Below, piece by piece: positions 34,163 to 47,700 of a DNA stretch of 64,000 bases. The notes under the pieces were generated by a model. The model was not told the origin of the DNA. It made no database searches and saw only the letters and a list, made by a program, of their open reading frames with translations. The stretch comes from Chrysopilus asiliformis. Its lineage: Eukaryota > Arthropoda > Insecta > Diptera > Rhagionidae. The stretch is taken from the NCBI GenBank assembly GCA_964034945.1, contig OZ035963.1, forward strand, positions 65,678,682 to 65,742,681. Reading direction: 5' to 3'. Position 1 is the stretch's first letter. Every line of letters starts with the position of its first letter. The position numbers and the translations under genes are program-made.

Positions 34163-37100
34163 GTGAAAATTTCATCAAAAACGCGATTTTCCCACTCCTT
34201 CATGCTTTTTTTAACAGTTTTCCCTTTTTTACAAATTTCACATATTTCGATAAAGATCAGCGATCAGCGAGGGAAATTTTCCGCGGATTCGCGATCAGCG
34301 ACATTTGCCGCGGATTTAGCGCGAAATTTTCCGCGGATTCGCGATCAGTGACATTTTCCGCGGATTCGCGATCAGCGACATTTTCCGCGGATTCGGGATC
34401 AGCGATCAGCGAGGAAAATTTTCCGCGGATTTAGCGCGAAATTTTCCGCGGATTCGCGATCAGCGACATTTTCCGCGGATTCGCAATCAGCGATTAGCGA
34501 GGGAAATTTTCCGCGGATTCGCGATCAGGGCGGCTATTTCGACTCTGATTTGTTCGAAAAATCTTAAAAGGGCGAAATGTTAAAACGGGCCCCTAGCGGG
34601 TTGGGGGTGGTGCCAGTCGATAGCCAGGGTACCATTAGCCGGGGTGTATCATCGTAGGGGGTTGTGAAAATTTCATCAAAAACGCGATTTTCCCACTCCT
34701 TCATGCTTTTTTTAACAGTTTTCCCTTTTTTACAAATTTCACATATTTCGATAAAGATCAGCGATCAGCGAGGGAAATTTTCCGCGGATTCGCGATCAGC
34801 GACATTTGCCGCGGATTTAGCGCGAAATTTTCCGCGGATTCGCGATCAGCGGCATTTTCCGCGGATTCGCGCGAAATTTTCCGCGGATTCGCGATCAGCG
34901 ACATTTTCCGCGGATTTAGCGCGAAATTTTCCGCTCTCGCGGTTTGGCCAGAGCGGCTATTTCGACAACTGATTTGTTCGAAAAATCTTAAACTTGAAAA
35001 GGGCGAAATGTTAAAACGGGCCCCTAGCGGGTTGGGGGTGGTGCCAGTCGATAGCCAGGGTACCATTAGCTGGGGTGTATCATCGTAGGGGGTTGTGAAA
35101 ATTTCATCAAAAACGCGATTTTCCCACTCCTTCATGCTTTTTTTAACAGTTTTCCCTTTTTTACAAATTTCATATATTTCGATAAAGATCAGCGATCAGC
35201 GAGGGAAATTTTCCGCGGATTCGCGATCAGCGACATTTGCCGCGGATTTAGCGCGAAATTTTCCGCGGATTCGCGATCAGCGACATTTTCCGCGGATTCG
35301 CGATCAGCGACATTTTCCGCGGATTCGGGATCAGCGATCAGCGAGGAAAATTTTCCGCGGATTTAGCGCGAAATTTTCCGCGGATTCGCGATCAGCGACA
35401 TTTTCCGCGGATTCGCAATCAGCGATTAGCGAGGGAAATTTTCCGCGGATTCGCGCGAAATTTTCCGCGGATTCGCGATCAGCGACATTTTCCGCGGATT
35501 TAGCGCGAAATTTTCCGCGGATTCGCGATCAGCGACAGTTTCCGCGGATTCGCGCGAAATTTTCCGCGGATTCGCGATCAGCGACATTTTCCGCGGATTT
35601 AGCGCGAAATTTTCGGCGGATTCGCGATCAGGGCGGCTATTTCGACTCTGATTTGTTCGAAAAATCTTAAACTTGAAAAGGGCGAAATGTTAAAACGGGC
35701 CCCTAGCGGGTTGGGGGTGGTGCCAGTCGATAGCCAGGGTACCATTAGCTGGGGTGTATCATCGTAGGGGGTTGTGAAAATTTAATCAAAAACGCGATTT
35801 TCCCACTCCTTCATGCTTTTTTTAACAGTTTTCCCTTTTTTACAAATTTCACATATTTCGATAAAGATCAGCGATCAGCGAGGGAAATTTTCCGCGGATT
35901 CGCGATCAGCGACATTTGCCGCGGATTTAGCGCGAAATTTTCCGCGGATTCGCGATCAGCGACATTTTCCGCGGATTCGCGATCAGCGACATTTTCCGCG
36001 GATTCGGGATCAGCGATCAGCGAGGAAAATTTTCCGCGGATTTAGCGCGAAATTTTCCGCGGATTCGCGATCAGCGACATTTTCCGCGGATTCGCAATCA
36101 GCGATTAGCGAGGGAAATTTTCCGCGGATTCGCGATCAGGGCGGCTATTTCGACTCTGATTTGTTCGAAAAATCTTAAAAGGGCGAAATGTTAAAACGGG
36201 CCCCTAGCGGGTTGGGGGTGGTGCCAGTCGATAGCCAGGGTACCATTAGCCGGGGTGTATCATCGTAGGGGGTTGTGAAAATTTCATCAAAAACGCGATT
36301 TTCCCACTCCTTCATGCTTTTTTTAACAGTTTTCCCTTTTTTACAAATTTCACATATTTCGATAAAGATCAGCGATCAGCGAGGGAAATTTTCCGCGGAT
36401 TCGCGATCAGCGACATTTGCCGCGGATTTAGCGCGAAATTTTCCGCGGATTCGCGATCAGCGGCATTTTCCGCGGATTCGCGCGAAATTTTCCGCGGATT
36501 CGCGATCAGCGACATTTTCCGCGGATTTAGCGCGAAATTTTCCGCTCTCGCGGTTTGGCCAGAGCGGCTATTTCGACAACTGATTTGTTCGAAAAATCTT
36601 AAACTTGAAAAGGGCGAAATGTTAAAACGGGCCCCTAGCGGGTTGGGGGTGGTGCCAGTCGATAGCCAGGGTACCATTAGCTGGGGTGTATCATCGTAGG
36701 GGGTTGTGAAAATTTCATCAAAAACGCGATTTTCCCACTCCTTCATGCTTTTTTTAACAGTTTTCCCTTTTTTACAAATTTCACATATTTCGATAAAGAT
36801 CAGCGATCAGCGAGGGAAATTTTCCGCGGATTCGCGATCAGCGACATTTGCCGCGGATTTAGCGCGAAATTTTCCGCGGATTCGCGATCAGCGACATTTT
36901 CCGCGGATTCGGGATCAGCGATCAGCGAGGAAAATTTTCCGCGGATTTAGCGCGAAATTTTCCGCGGATTCGCGATCAGCGACATTTTCCGCGGATTCGC
37001 AATCAGCGATTAGCGAGGGAAATTTTCCGCGGATTCGCGCGAAATTTTCCGCGGATTCGCGATCAGCGACATTTTCCGCGGATTTAGCGCGAAATTTTCC

Positions 37101-37357
37101 GCGGATTCGCGATCAGCGACAGTTTCCGCGGATTCGCGCGAAATTTTCCGCGGATTCGCGATCAGCGACATTTTCCGCGGATTTAGCGCGAAATTTTCCG
37201 CGGATTCGCGATCAGGGCGGCTATTTCGACTCTGATTTGTTCGAAAAATCTTAAACTTGAAAAGGGCGAAATGTTAAAACGGGCCCCTAGCGGGTTGGGG
37301 GTGGTGCCAGTCGATAGCCAGGGTACCATTAGCTGGGGTGTATCATCGTAGGGGGTT
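34163..37357 (+). repeat. Higher-order unit of about 3.2 kb, copy 1
   Basis: Six spacer-to-spacer modules of 501, 431, 679, 501, 431 and 652 bp. The same order is seen in the next unit and in two distant blocks. Confidence 0.85.
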
Positions 37358-40300
37358 GTGAAAATTTCATCAAAAACGCGATTTTCCCACTCCTTCATGC
37401 TTTTTTTAACAGTTTTCCCTTTTTTACAAATTTCACATATTTCGATAAAGATCAGCGATCAGCGAGGGAAATTTTCCGCGGATTCGCGATCAGCGACATT
37501 TGCCGCGGATTTAGCGCGAAATTTTCCGCGGATTCGCGATCAGTGACATTTTCCGCGGATTCGCGATCAGCGACATTTTCCGCGGATTCGGGATCAGCGA
37601 TCAGCGAGGAAAATTTTCCGCGGATTTAGCGCGAAATTTTCCGCGGATTCGCGATCAGCGACATTTTCCGCGGATTCGCAATCAGCGATTAGCGAGGGAA
37701 ATTTTCCGCGGATTCGCGATCAGGGCGGCTATTTCGACTCTGATTTGTTCGAAAAATCTTAAAAGGGCGAAATGTTAAAACGGGCCCCTAGCGGGTTGGG
37801 GGTGGTGCCAGTCGATAGCCAGGGTACCATTAGCCGGGGTGTATCATCGTAGGGGGTTGTGAAAATTTCATCAAAAACGCGATTTTCCCACTCCTTCATG
37901 CTTTTTTTAACAGTTTTCCCTTTTTTACAAATTTCACATATTTCGATAAAGATCAGCGATCAGCGAGGGAAATTTTCCGCGGATTCGCGATCAGCGACAT
38001 TTGCCGCGGATTTAGCGCGAAATTTTCCGCGGATTCGCGATCAGCGGCATTTTCCGCGGATTCGCGCGAAATTTTCCGCGGATTCGCGATCAGCGACATT
38101 TTCCGCGGATTTAGCGCGAAATTTTCCGCTCTCGCGGTTTGGCCAGAGCGGCTATTTCGACAACTGATTTGTTCGAAAAATCTTAAACTTGAAAAGGGCG
38201 AAATGTTAAAACGGGCCCCTAGCGGGTTGGGGGTGGTGCCAGTCGATAGCCAGGGTACCATTAGCTGGGGTGTATCATCGTAGGGGGTTGTGAAAATTTC
38301 ATCAAAAACGCGATTTTCCCACTCCTTCATGCTTTTTTTAACAGTTTTCCCTTTTTTACAAATTTCACATATTTCGATAAAGATCAGCGATCAGCGAGGG
38401 AAATTTTCCGCGGATTCGCGATCAGCGACATTTGCCGCGGATTTAGCGCGAAATTTTCCGCGGATTCGCGATCAGCGACATTTTCCGCGGATTCGCGATC
38501 AGCGACATTTTCCGCGGATTCGGGATCAGCGATCAGCGAGGAAAATTTTCCGCGGATTTAGCGCGAAATTTTCCGCGGATTCGCGATCAGCGACATTTTC
38601 CGCGGATTCGCAATCAGCGATTAGCGAGGGAAATTTTCCGCGGATTCGCGCGAAATTTTCCGCGGATTCGCGATCAGCGACATTTTCCGCGGATTTAGCG
38701 CGAAATTTTCCGCGGATTCGCGATCAGCGACAGTTTCCGCGGATTCGCGCGAAATTTTCCGCGGATTCGCGATCAGCGACATTTTCCGCGGATTTAGCGC
38801 GAAATTTTCGGCGGATTCGCGATCAGGGCGGCTATTTCGACTCTGATTTGTTCGAAAAATCTTAAACTTGAAAAGGGCGAAATGTTAAAACGGGCCCCTA
38901 GCGGGTTGGGGGTGGTGCCAGTCGATAGCCAGGGTACCATTAGCTGGGGTGTATCATCGTAGGGGGTTGTGAAAATTTCATCAAAAACGCGATTTTCCCA
39001 CTCCTTCATGCTTTTTTTAACAGTTTTCCCTTTTTTACAAATTTCACATATTTCGATAAAGATCAGCGATCAGCGAGGGAAATTTTCCGCGGATTCGCGA
39101 TCAGCGACATTTGCCGCGGATTTAGCGCGAAATTTTCCGCGGATTCGCGATCAGCGACATTTTCCGCGGATTCGCGATCAGCGACATTTTCCGCGGATTC
39201 GGGATCAGCGATCAGCGAGGAAAATTTTCCGCGGATTTAGCGCGAAATTTTCCGCGGATTCGCGATCAGCGACATTTTCCGCGGATTCGCAATCAGCGAT
39301 TAGCGAGGGAAATTTTCCGCGGATTCGCGATCAGGGCGGCTATTTCGACTCTGATTTGTTCGAAAAATCTTAAAAGGGCGAAATGTTAAAACGGGCCCCT
39401 AGCGGGTTGGGGGTGGTGCCAGTCGATAGCCAGGGTACCATTAGCCGGGGTGTATCATCGTAGGGGGTTGTGAAAATTTCATCAAAAACGCGATTTTCCC
39501 ACTCCTTCATGCTTTTTTTAACAGTTTTCCCTTTTTTACAAATTTCACATATTTCGATAAAGATCAGCGATCAGCGAGGGAAATTTTCCGCGGATTCGCG
39601 ATCAGCGACATTTGCCGCGGATTTAGCGCGAAATTTTCCGCGGATTCGCGATCAGCGGCATTTTCCGCGGATTCGCGCGAAATTTTCCGCGGATTCGCGA
39701 TCAGCGACATTTTCCGCGGATTTAGCGCGAAATTTTCCGCTCTCGCGGTTTGGCCAGAGCGGCTATTTCGACAACTGATTTGTTCGAAAAATCTTAAACT
39801 TGAAAAGGGCGAAATGTTAAAACGGGCCCCTAGCGGGTTGGGGGTGGTGCCAGTCGATAGCCAGGGTACCATTAGCTGGGGTGTATCATCGTAGGGGGTT
39901 GTGAAAATTTCATCAAAAACGCGATTTTCCCACTCCTTCATGCTTTTTTTAACAGTTTTCCCTTTTTTACAAATTTCACATATTTCGATAAAGATCAGCG
40001 ATCAGCGAGGGAAATTTTCCGCGGATTCGCGATCAGCGACATTTGCCGCGGATTTAGCGCGAAATTTTCCGCGGATTCGCGATCAGCGACATTTTCCGCG
40101 GATTCGGGATCAGCGATCAGCGAGGAAAATTTTCCGCGGATTTAGCGCGAAATTTTCCGCGGATTCGCGATCAGCGACATTTTCCGCGGATTCGCAATCA
40201 GCGATTAGCGAGGGAAATTTTCCGCGGATTCGCGATCAGCGACATTTTCCGCGGATTTAGCGCGAAATTTTCCGCGGATTCGCGATCAGCGACAGTTTCC

Positions 40301-40530
40301 GCGGATTCGCGCGAAATTTTCCGCGGATTCGCGATCAGCGACATTTTCCGCGGATTTAGCGCGAAATTTTCCGCGGATTCGCGATCAGGGCGGCTATTTC
40401 GACTCTGATTTGTTCGAAAAATCTTAAACTTGAAAAGGGCGAAATGTTAAAACGGGCCCCTAGCGGGTTGGGGGTGGTGCCAGTCGATAGCCAGGGTACC
40501 ATTAGCCGGGGTGTATCATCGTAGGGGGTT
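37358..40530 (+). repeat. Higher-order unit of about 3.2 kb, copy 2
   Basis: Modules of 501, 431, 679, 501, 431 and 630 bp, directly following copy 1. The last module is shorter by 22 bp, the length of one short word. Confidence 0.85.
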
Positions 40531-41762
40531 GTGAAAATTTCATCAAAAACGCGATTTTCCCACTCCTTCATGCTTTTTTTAACAGTTTTCCCTTTTTTAC
40601 AAATTTCACATATTTCGATAAAGATCAGCGATCAGCGAGGGAAATTTTCCGCGGATTCGCGATCAGCGACATTTGCCGCGGATTTAGCGCGAAATTTTCC
40701 GCGGATTCGCGATCAGCGGCATTTTCCGCGGATTCGCGCGAAATTTTCCGCGGATTCGCGATCAGCGACATTTTCCGCGGATTTAGCGCGAAATTTTCCG
40801 CTCTCGCGGTTTGGCCAGAGCGGCTATTTCGACAACTGATTTGTTCGAAAAATCTTAAACTTGAAAAGGGCGAAATGTTAAAACGGGCCCCTAGCGGGTT
40901 GGGGGTGGTGCCAGTCGATAGCCAGGGTACCATTAGCTGGGGTGTATCATCGTAGGGGGTTGTGAAAATTTCATCAAAAACGCGATTTTCCCACTCCTTC
41001 ATGCTTTTTTTAACAGTTTTCCCTTTTTTACAAATTTCACATATTTCGATAAAGATCAGCGATCAGCGAGGGAAATTTTCCGCGGATTCGCGATCAGCGA
41101 CATTTGCCATTTTCCGCGGATTCGCGATCAGCGACAGTTTCCGCGGATTCGCGCGAAATTTTCCGCGGATTCGCGATCAGCGACATTTTCCGCGGATTTA
41201 GCGCGAAATTTTCCGCGGATTCGCGATCAGCGACATTTTCCGCGGATTCGGGATCAGCGAGGGAAATTTTCCGCGGATTCGCGATCAGCGACATTTTCCG
41301 CGGATTTAGCGCGAAATTTTCCGCTCTCGCGGTTTGGCCAGAGCGGCTATTTCGACAACTGATTTGTTCGAAAAATCTTAAACTTGAAAAGGGCGAAATG
41401 TTAAAACGGGCCCCTAGCGGGTTGGGGGTGGTGCCAGTCGATAGCCAGGGTACCATTAGCTGGGGTGTATCATCGTAGGGGGTTGTGAAAATTTCATCAA
41501 AAACGCGATTTTCCCACTCCTTCATGCTTTTTTTAACAGTTTTCCCTTTTTTACAAATTTCACATATTTCGATAAAGATCAGCGATCAGCGAGGGAAATT
41601 TTCCGCGGATTCGCGATCAGCGACATTTGCCGCGGATTTAGCGCGAAATTTTCCGCGGATTCGCGATCAGCGACATTTTCCGCGGATTCGCGATCAGCGA
41701 CATTTTCCGCGGATTCGGGATCAGCGATCAGCGAGGAAAATTTTCCGCGGATTTAGCGCGAA

Positions 41763-44700
41763 ATTTTCCGCGGATTCGCGATCAGCGACATTTTCCGCGG
41801 ATTTAGCGCGAAATTTTCCGCGGATTCGCGATCAGCGACAGTTTCCGCGGATTCGCGCGAAATTTTCCGCGGATTCGCGATCAGCGACATTTTCCGCGGA
41901 TTTAGCGCGAAATTTTCCGCGGATTCGCGATCAGCGACATTTTCCGCGGATTCGCAATCAGCGACATTTTCCGCGGATTCGCAATCAGCGACATTTTACG
42001 CGGATTCGCGCGAAATTTTCCGCGGATTCGCGATCAGCGACATTTTCCGCGGATTCAGCGACATTTTCCGCGGATTCGCGATCAGCGACATTTTCCGCGG
42101 ATTCGCGATCAGCGACATTTTCCGCGGATTTAGCGCGAAATTTTCCGCGGATTCGCGATCAGCGACATTTTCCGCGGATTCGGGATCAGCGAGGGAAATT
42201 TTCCGCGGATTCGCGATCAGCGACATTTTCCGCGGATTTAGCGCGAAATTTTCCGCTCTCGCGGTTTGGCCAGAGCGGCTATTTCGACAACTGATTTGTT
42301 CGAAAAATCTTAAACTTGAAAAGGGCGAAATGTTAAAACGGGCCCCTAGCGGGTTGGGGGTGGTGCCAGTCGATAGCCAGGGTACCATTAGCTGGGGTGT
42401 ATCATCGTAGGGGGTTGCGAAAATTTCATCAAAAACGCGATTTTCCCACTCCTTCATGCTTTTTTTAACAGTTTTCCCTTTTTTACAAATTTCACATATT
42501 TCGATAAAGATCAGCGATCAGCGAGGGAAATTTTCCGCGGATTCGCGATCAGCGACATTTGCCGCGGATTTAGCGCGAAATTTTCCGCGGATTCGCGATC
42601 AGCGACATTTTCCGCGGATTCGCGATCAGCGACATTTTCCGCGGATTCGGGATCAGCGATCAGCGAGGAAAATTTTCCGCGGATTTAGCGCGAAATTTTC
42701 CGCGGATTCGCGATCAGCGACATTTTCCGCGGATTCGCAATCAGCGATTAGCGAGGGAAATTTTCCGCGGATTCGCGCGAAATTTTCCGCGGATTCGCGA
42801 TCAGCGACATTTTCCGCGGATTCGCGATCAGCGACATTTTCCGCGGATTTAGCGCGAAATTTTCCGCGGATTCGCGATCAGCGACAGTTTCCGCGGATTC
42901 GCGCTTTTTCGGATTTAGCGCGAAATTTTCCGCTCTCGCGGTTTGGCCAGAGCGGCTATTTCGACAACTGATTTGTTCGACATTTTCCGCGGATTCGCGA
43001 TCAGCGACATTTTCCGCGGATTTAGCGCGAAATTTTCCGCGGATTCGCGATCAGCGACAGTTTCCGCGGATTCGCGCTTTTTCGGATTTAGCGCGAAATT
43101 TTCCGCTCTCGCGGTTTGGCCAGAGCGGCTATTTCGACAACTGATTTGTTCGAAAAATCTTAAACTTGAAAAGGGCGAAATGTTAAAACGGGCCCCTAGC
43201 GGGTTGGGGGTGGTGCCAGTCGATAGCCAGGGTACCATTAGCTGGGGTGTATCATCGTAGGGGGTTGTGAAAATTTCATCAAAAACGCGATTTTCCCACT
43301 CCTTCATGCTTTTTTTAACAGTTTTCCCTTTTTTACAAATTTCACATATTTCGATAAAGATCAGCGATCAGCGAGGGAAATTTTCCGCGGATTCGCGATC
43401 AGCGACATTTGCCGCGGATTCAGCGACATTTTCCGCGGATTCGCGATCAGTGGGGGTGGGCCAGTCGATAGCCAGGGTACCATTAGCTGGGGTGTATCAT
43501 CGTAGGGGGTTGTGAAAATTTCATCAAAAACGCGATTTTCCCACTCCTTCATGCTTTTTTTAACAGTTTTCCCTTTTTTACAAATTTCACATATTTCGAT
43601 AAAGATCAGCGATCAGCGAGGGAAATTTTCCGCGGATTCGCGATCAGCGACATTTGCCGCGGATTCAGCGACATTTTCCGCGGATTCGCGATCAGCGACA
43701 TTTTCCGCGGATTCGCGATCAGCGACATTTTCCGCGGATTCGGGATCAGCGATCAGCGAGGAAAATTTTCCGCGGATTTAGCGCGAAATTTTCCGCGGAT
43801 TCGCGATCAGCGACATTTTCCGCGGATTCGCAATCAGCGATTAGCGAGGGAAATTTTCCGCGGATTCGCGATCAGGGCGGCTATTTCGACTCTGATTTGT
43901 TCGAAAAATCTTAAAAGGGCGAAATGTTAAAACGGGCCCCTAGCGGGTTGGGGGTGGTGCCAGTCGATAGCCAGGGTACCATTAGCCGGGGTGTATCATC
44001 GTAGGGGGTTGTGAAAATTTCATCAAAAACGCGATTTTCCCACTCCTTCATGCTTTTTTTAACAGTTTTCCCTTTTTTACAAATTTCACATATTTCGATA
44101 AAGATCAGCGATCAGCGAGGGAAATTTTCCGCGGATTCGCGATCAGCGACATTTGCCGCGGATTTAGCGCGAAATTTTCCGCGGATTCGCGATCAGCGGC
44201 ATTTTCCGCGGATTCGCGCGAAATTTTCCGCGGATTCGCGATCAGCGACATTTTCCGCGGATTTAGCGCGAAATTTTCCGCTCTCGCGGTTTGGCCAGAG
44301 CGGCTATTTCGACAACTGATTTGTTCGAAAAATCTTAAACTTGAAAAGGGCGAAATGTTAAAACGGGCCCCTAGCGGGTTGGGGGTGGTGCCAGTCGATA
44401 GCCAGGGTACCATTAGCTGGGGTGTATCATCGTAGGGGGTTGTGAAAATTTCATCAAAAACGCGATTTTCCCACTCCTTCATGCTTTTTTTAACAGTTTT
44501 CCCTTTTTTACAAATTTCACATATTTCGATAAAGATCAGCGATCAGCGAGGGAAATTTTCCGCGGATTCGCGATCAGCGACATTTGCCGCGGATTTAGCG
44601 CGAAATTTTCCGCGGATTCGCGATCAGCGACATTTTCCGCGGATTCGCGATCAGCGACATTTTCCGCGGATTCGGGATCAGCGATCAGCGAGGAAAATTT

Positions 44701-47700
44701 TCCGCGGATTTAGCGCGAAATTTTCCGCGGATTCGCGATCAGCGACATTTTCCGCGGATTCGCAATCAGCGATTAGCGAGGGAAATTTTCCGCGGATTCG
44801 CGCGAAATTTTCCGCGGATTCGCGATCAGCGACATTTTCCGCGGATTTAGCGCGAAATTTTCCGCGGATTCGCGATCAGCGACAGTTTCCGCGGATTCGC
44901 GCGAAATTTTCCGCGGATTCGCGATCAGCGACATTTTCCGCGGATTTAGCGCGAAATTTTCGGCGGATTCGCGATCAGGGCGGCTATTTCGACTCTGATT
45001 TGTTCGAAAAATCTTAAACTTGAAAAGGGCGAAATGTTAAAACGGGCCCCTAGCGGGTTGGGGGTGGTGCCAGTCGATAGCCAGGGTACCATTAGCTGGG
45101 GTGTATCATCGTAGGGGGTTGTGAAAATTTCATCAAAAACGCGATTTTCCCACTCCTTCATGCTTTTTTTAACAGTTTTCCCTTTTTTACAAATTTCACA
45201 TATTTCGATAAAGATCAGCGATCAGCGAGGGAAATTTTCCGCGGATTCGCGATCAGCGACATTTGCCGCGGATTTAGCGCGAAATTTTCCGCGGATTCGC
45301 GATCAGCGACATTTTCCGCGGATTCGCGATCAGCGACATTTTCCGCGGATTCGGGATCAGCGATCAGCGAGGAAAATTTTCCGCGGATTTAGCGCGAAAT
45401 TTTCCGCGGATTCGCGATCAGCGACATTTTCCGCGGATTCGCAATCAGCGATTAGCGAGGGAAATTTTCCGCGGATTCGCGATCAGGGCGGCTATTTCGA
45501 CTCTGATTTGTTCGAAAAATCTTAAAAGGGCGAAATGTTAAAACGGGCCCCTAGCGGGTTGGGGGTGGTGCCAGTCGATAGCCAGGGTACCATTAGCCGG
45601 GGTGTATCATCGTAGGGGGTTGTGAAAATTTCATCAAAAACGCGATTTTCCCACTCCTTCATGCTTTTTTTAACAGTTTTCCCTTTTTTACAAATTTCAC
45701 ATATTTCGATAAAGATCAGCGATCAGCGAGGGAAATTTTCCGCGGATTCGCGATCAGCGACATTTGCCGCGGATTTAGCGCGAAATTTTCCGCGGATTCG
45801 CGATCAGCGGCATTTTCCGCGGATTCGCGCGAAATTTTCCGCGGATTCGCGATCAGCGACATTTTCCGCGGATTTAGCGCGAAATTTTCCGCTCTCGCGG
45901 TTTGGCCAGAGCGGCTATTTCGACAACTGATTTGTTCGAAAAATCTTAAACTTGAAAAGGGCGAAATGTTAAAACGGGCCCCTAGCGGGTTGGGGGTGGT
46001 GCCAGTCGATAGCCAGGGTACCATTAGCTGGGGTGTATCATCGTAGGGGGTTGTGAAAATTTCATCAAAAACGCGATTTTCCCACTCCTTCATGCTTTTT
46101 TTAACAGTTTTCCCTTTTTTACAAATTTCACATATTTCGATAAAGATCAGCGATCAGCGAGGGAAATTTTCCGCGGATTCGCGATCAGCGACATTTGCCG
46201 CGGATTTAGCGCGAAATTTTCCGCGGATTCGCGATCAGCGACATTTTCCGCGGATTCGGGATCAGCGATCAGCGAGGAAAATTTTCCGCGGATTTAGCGC
46301 GAAATTTTCCGCGGATTCGCGATCAGCGACATTTTCCGCGGATTCGCAATCAGCGATTAGCGAGGGAAATTTTCCGCGGATTCGCGATCAGCGACATTTT
46401 CCGCGGATTTAGCGCGAAATTTTCCGCGGATTCGCGATCAGCGACAGTTTCCGCGGATTCGCGCGAAATTTTCCGCGGATTCGCGATCAGCGACATTTTC
46501 CGCGGATTTAGCGCGAAATTTTCCGCGGATTCGCGATCAGGGCGGCTATTTCGACTCTGATTTGTTCGAAAAATCTTAAACTTGAAAAGGGCGAAATGTT
46601 AAAACGGGCCCCTAGCGGGTTGGGGGTGGTGCCAGTCGATAGCCAGGGTACCATTAGCCGGGGTGTATCATCGTAGGGGGTTGTGAAAATTTCATCAAAA
46701 ACGCGATTTTCCCACTCCTTCATGCTTTTTTTAACAGTTTTCCCTTTTTTACAAATTTCACATATTTCGATAAAGATCAGCGATCAGCGAGGGAAATTTT
46801 CCGCGGATTCGCGATCAGCGACATTTGCCGCGGATTTAGCGCGAAATTTTCCGCGGATTCGCGATCAGCGGCATTTTCCGCGGATTCGCGCGAAATTTTC
46901 CGCGGATTCGCGATCAGCGACATTTTCCGCGGATTTAGCGCGAAATTTTCCGCTCTCGCGGTTTGGCCAGAGCGGCTATTTCGACAACTGATTTGTTCGA
47001 AAAATCTTAAACTTGAAAAGGGCGAAATGTTAAAACGGGCCCCTAGCGGGTTGGGGGTGGTGCCAGTCGATAGCCAGGGTACCATTAGCTGGGGTGTATC
47101 ATCGTAGGGGGTTGTGAAAATTTCATCAAAAACGCGATTTTCCCACTCCTTCATGCTTTTTTTAACAGTTTTCCCTTTTTTACAAATTTCACATATTTCG
47201 ATAAAGATCAGCGATCAGCGAGGGAAATTTTCCGCGGATTCGCGATCAGCGACATTTGCCGCGGATTTAGCGCGAAATTTTCCGCGGATTCGCGATCAGC
47301 GACATTTTCCGCGGATTCGGGATCAGCGATCAGCGAGGAAAATTTTCCGCGGATTTAGCGCGAAATTTTCCGCGGATTCGCGATCAGCGACATTTTCCGC
47401 GGATTCGCAATCAGCGATTAGCGAGGGAAATTTTCCGCGGATTCGCGATCAGCGACATTTTCCGCGGATTTAGCGCGAAATTTTCCGCGGATTCGCGATC
47501 AGCGACAGTTTCCGCGGATTCGCGCGAAATTTTCCGCGGATTCGCGATCAGCGACATTTTCCGCGGATTTAGCGCGAAATTTTCCGCGGATTCGCGATCA
47601 GGGCGGCTATTTCGACTCTGATTTGTTCGAAAAATCTTAAACTTGAAAAGGGCGAAATGTTAAAACGGGCCCCTAGCGGGTTGGGGGTGGTGCCAGTCGA

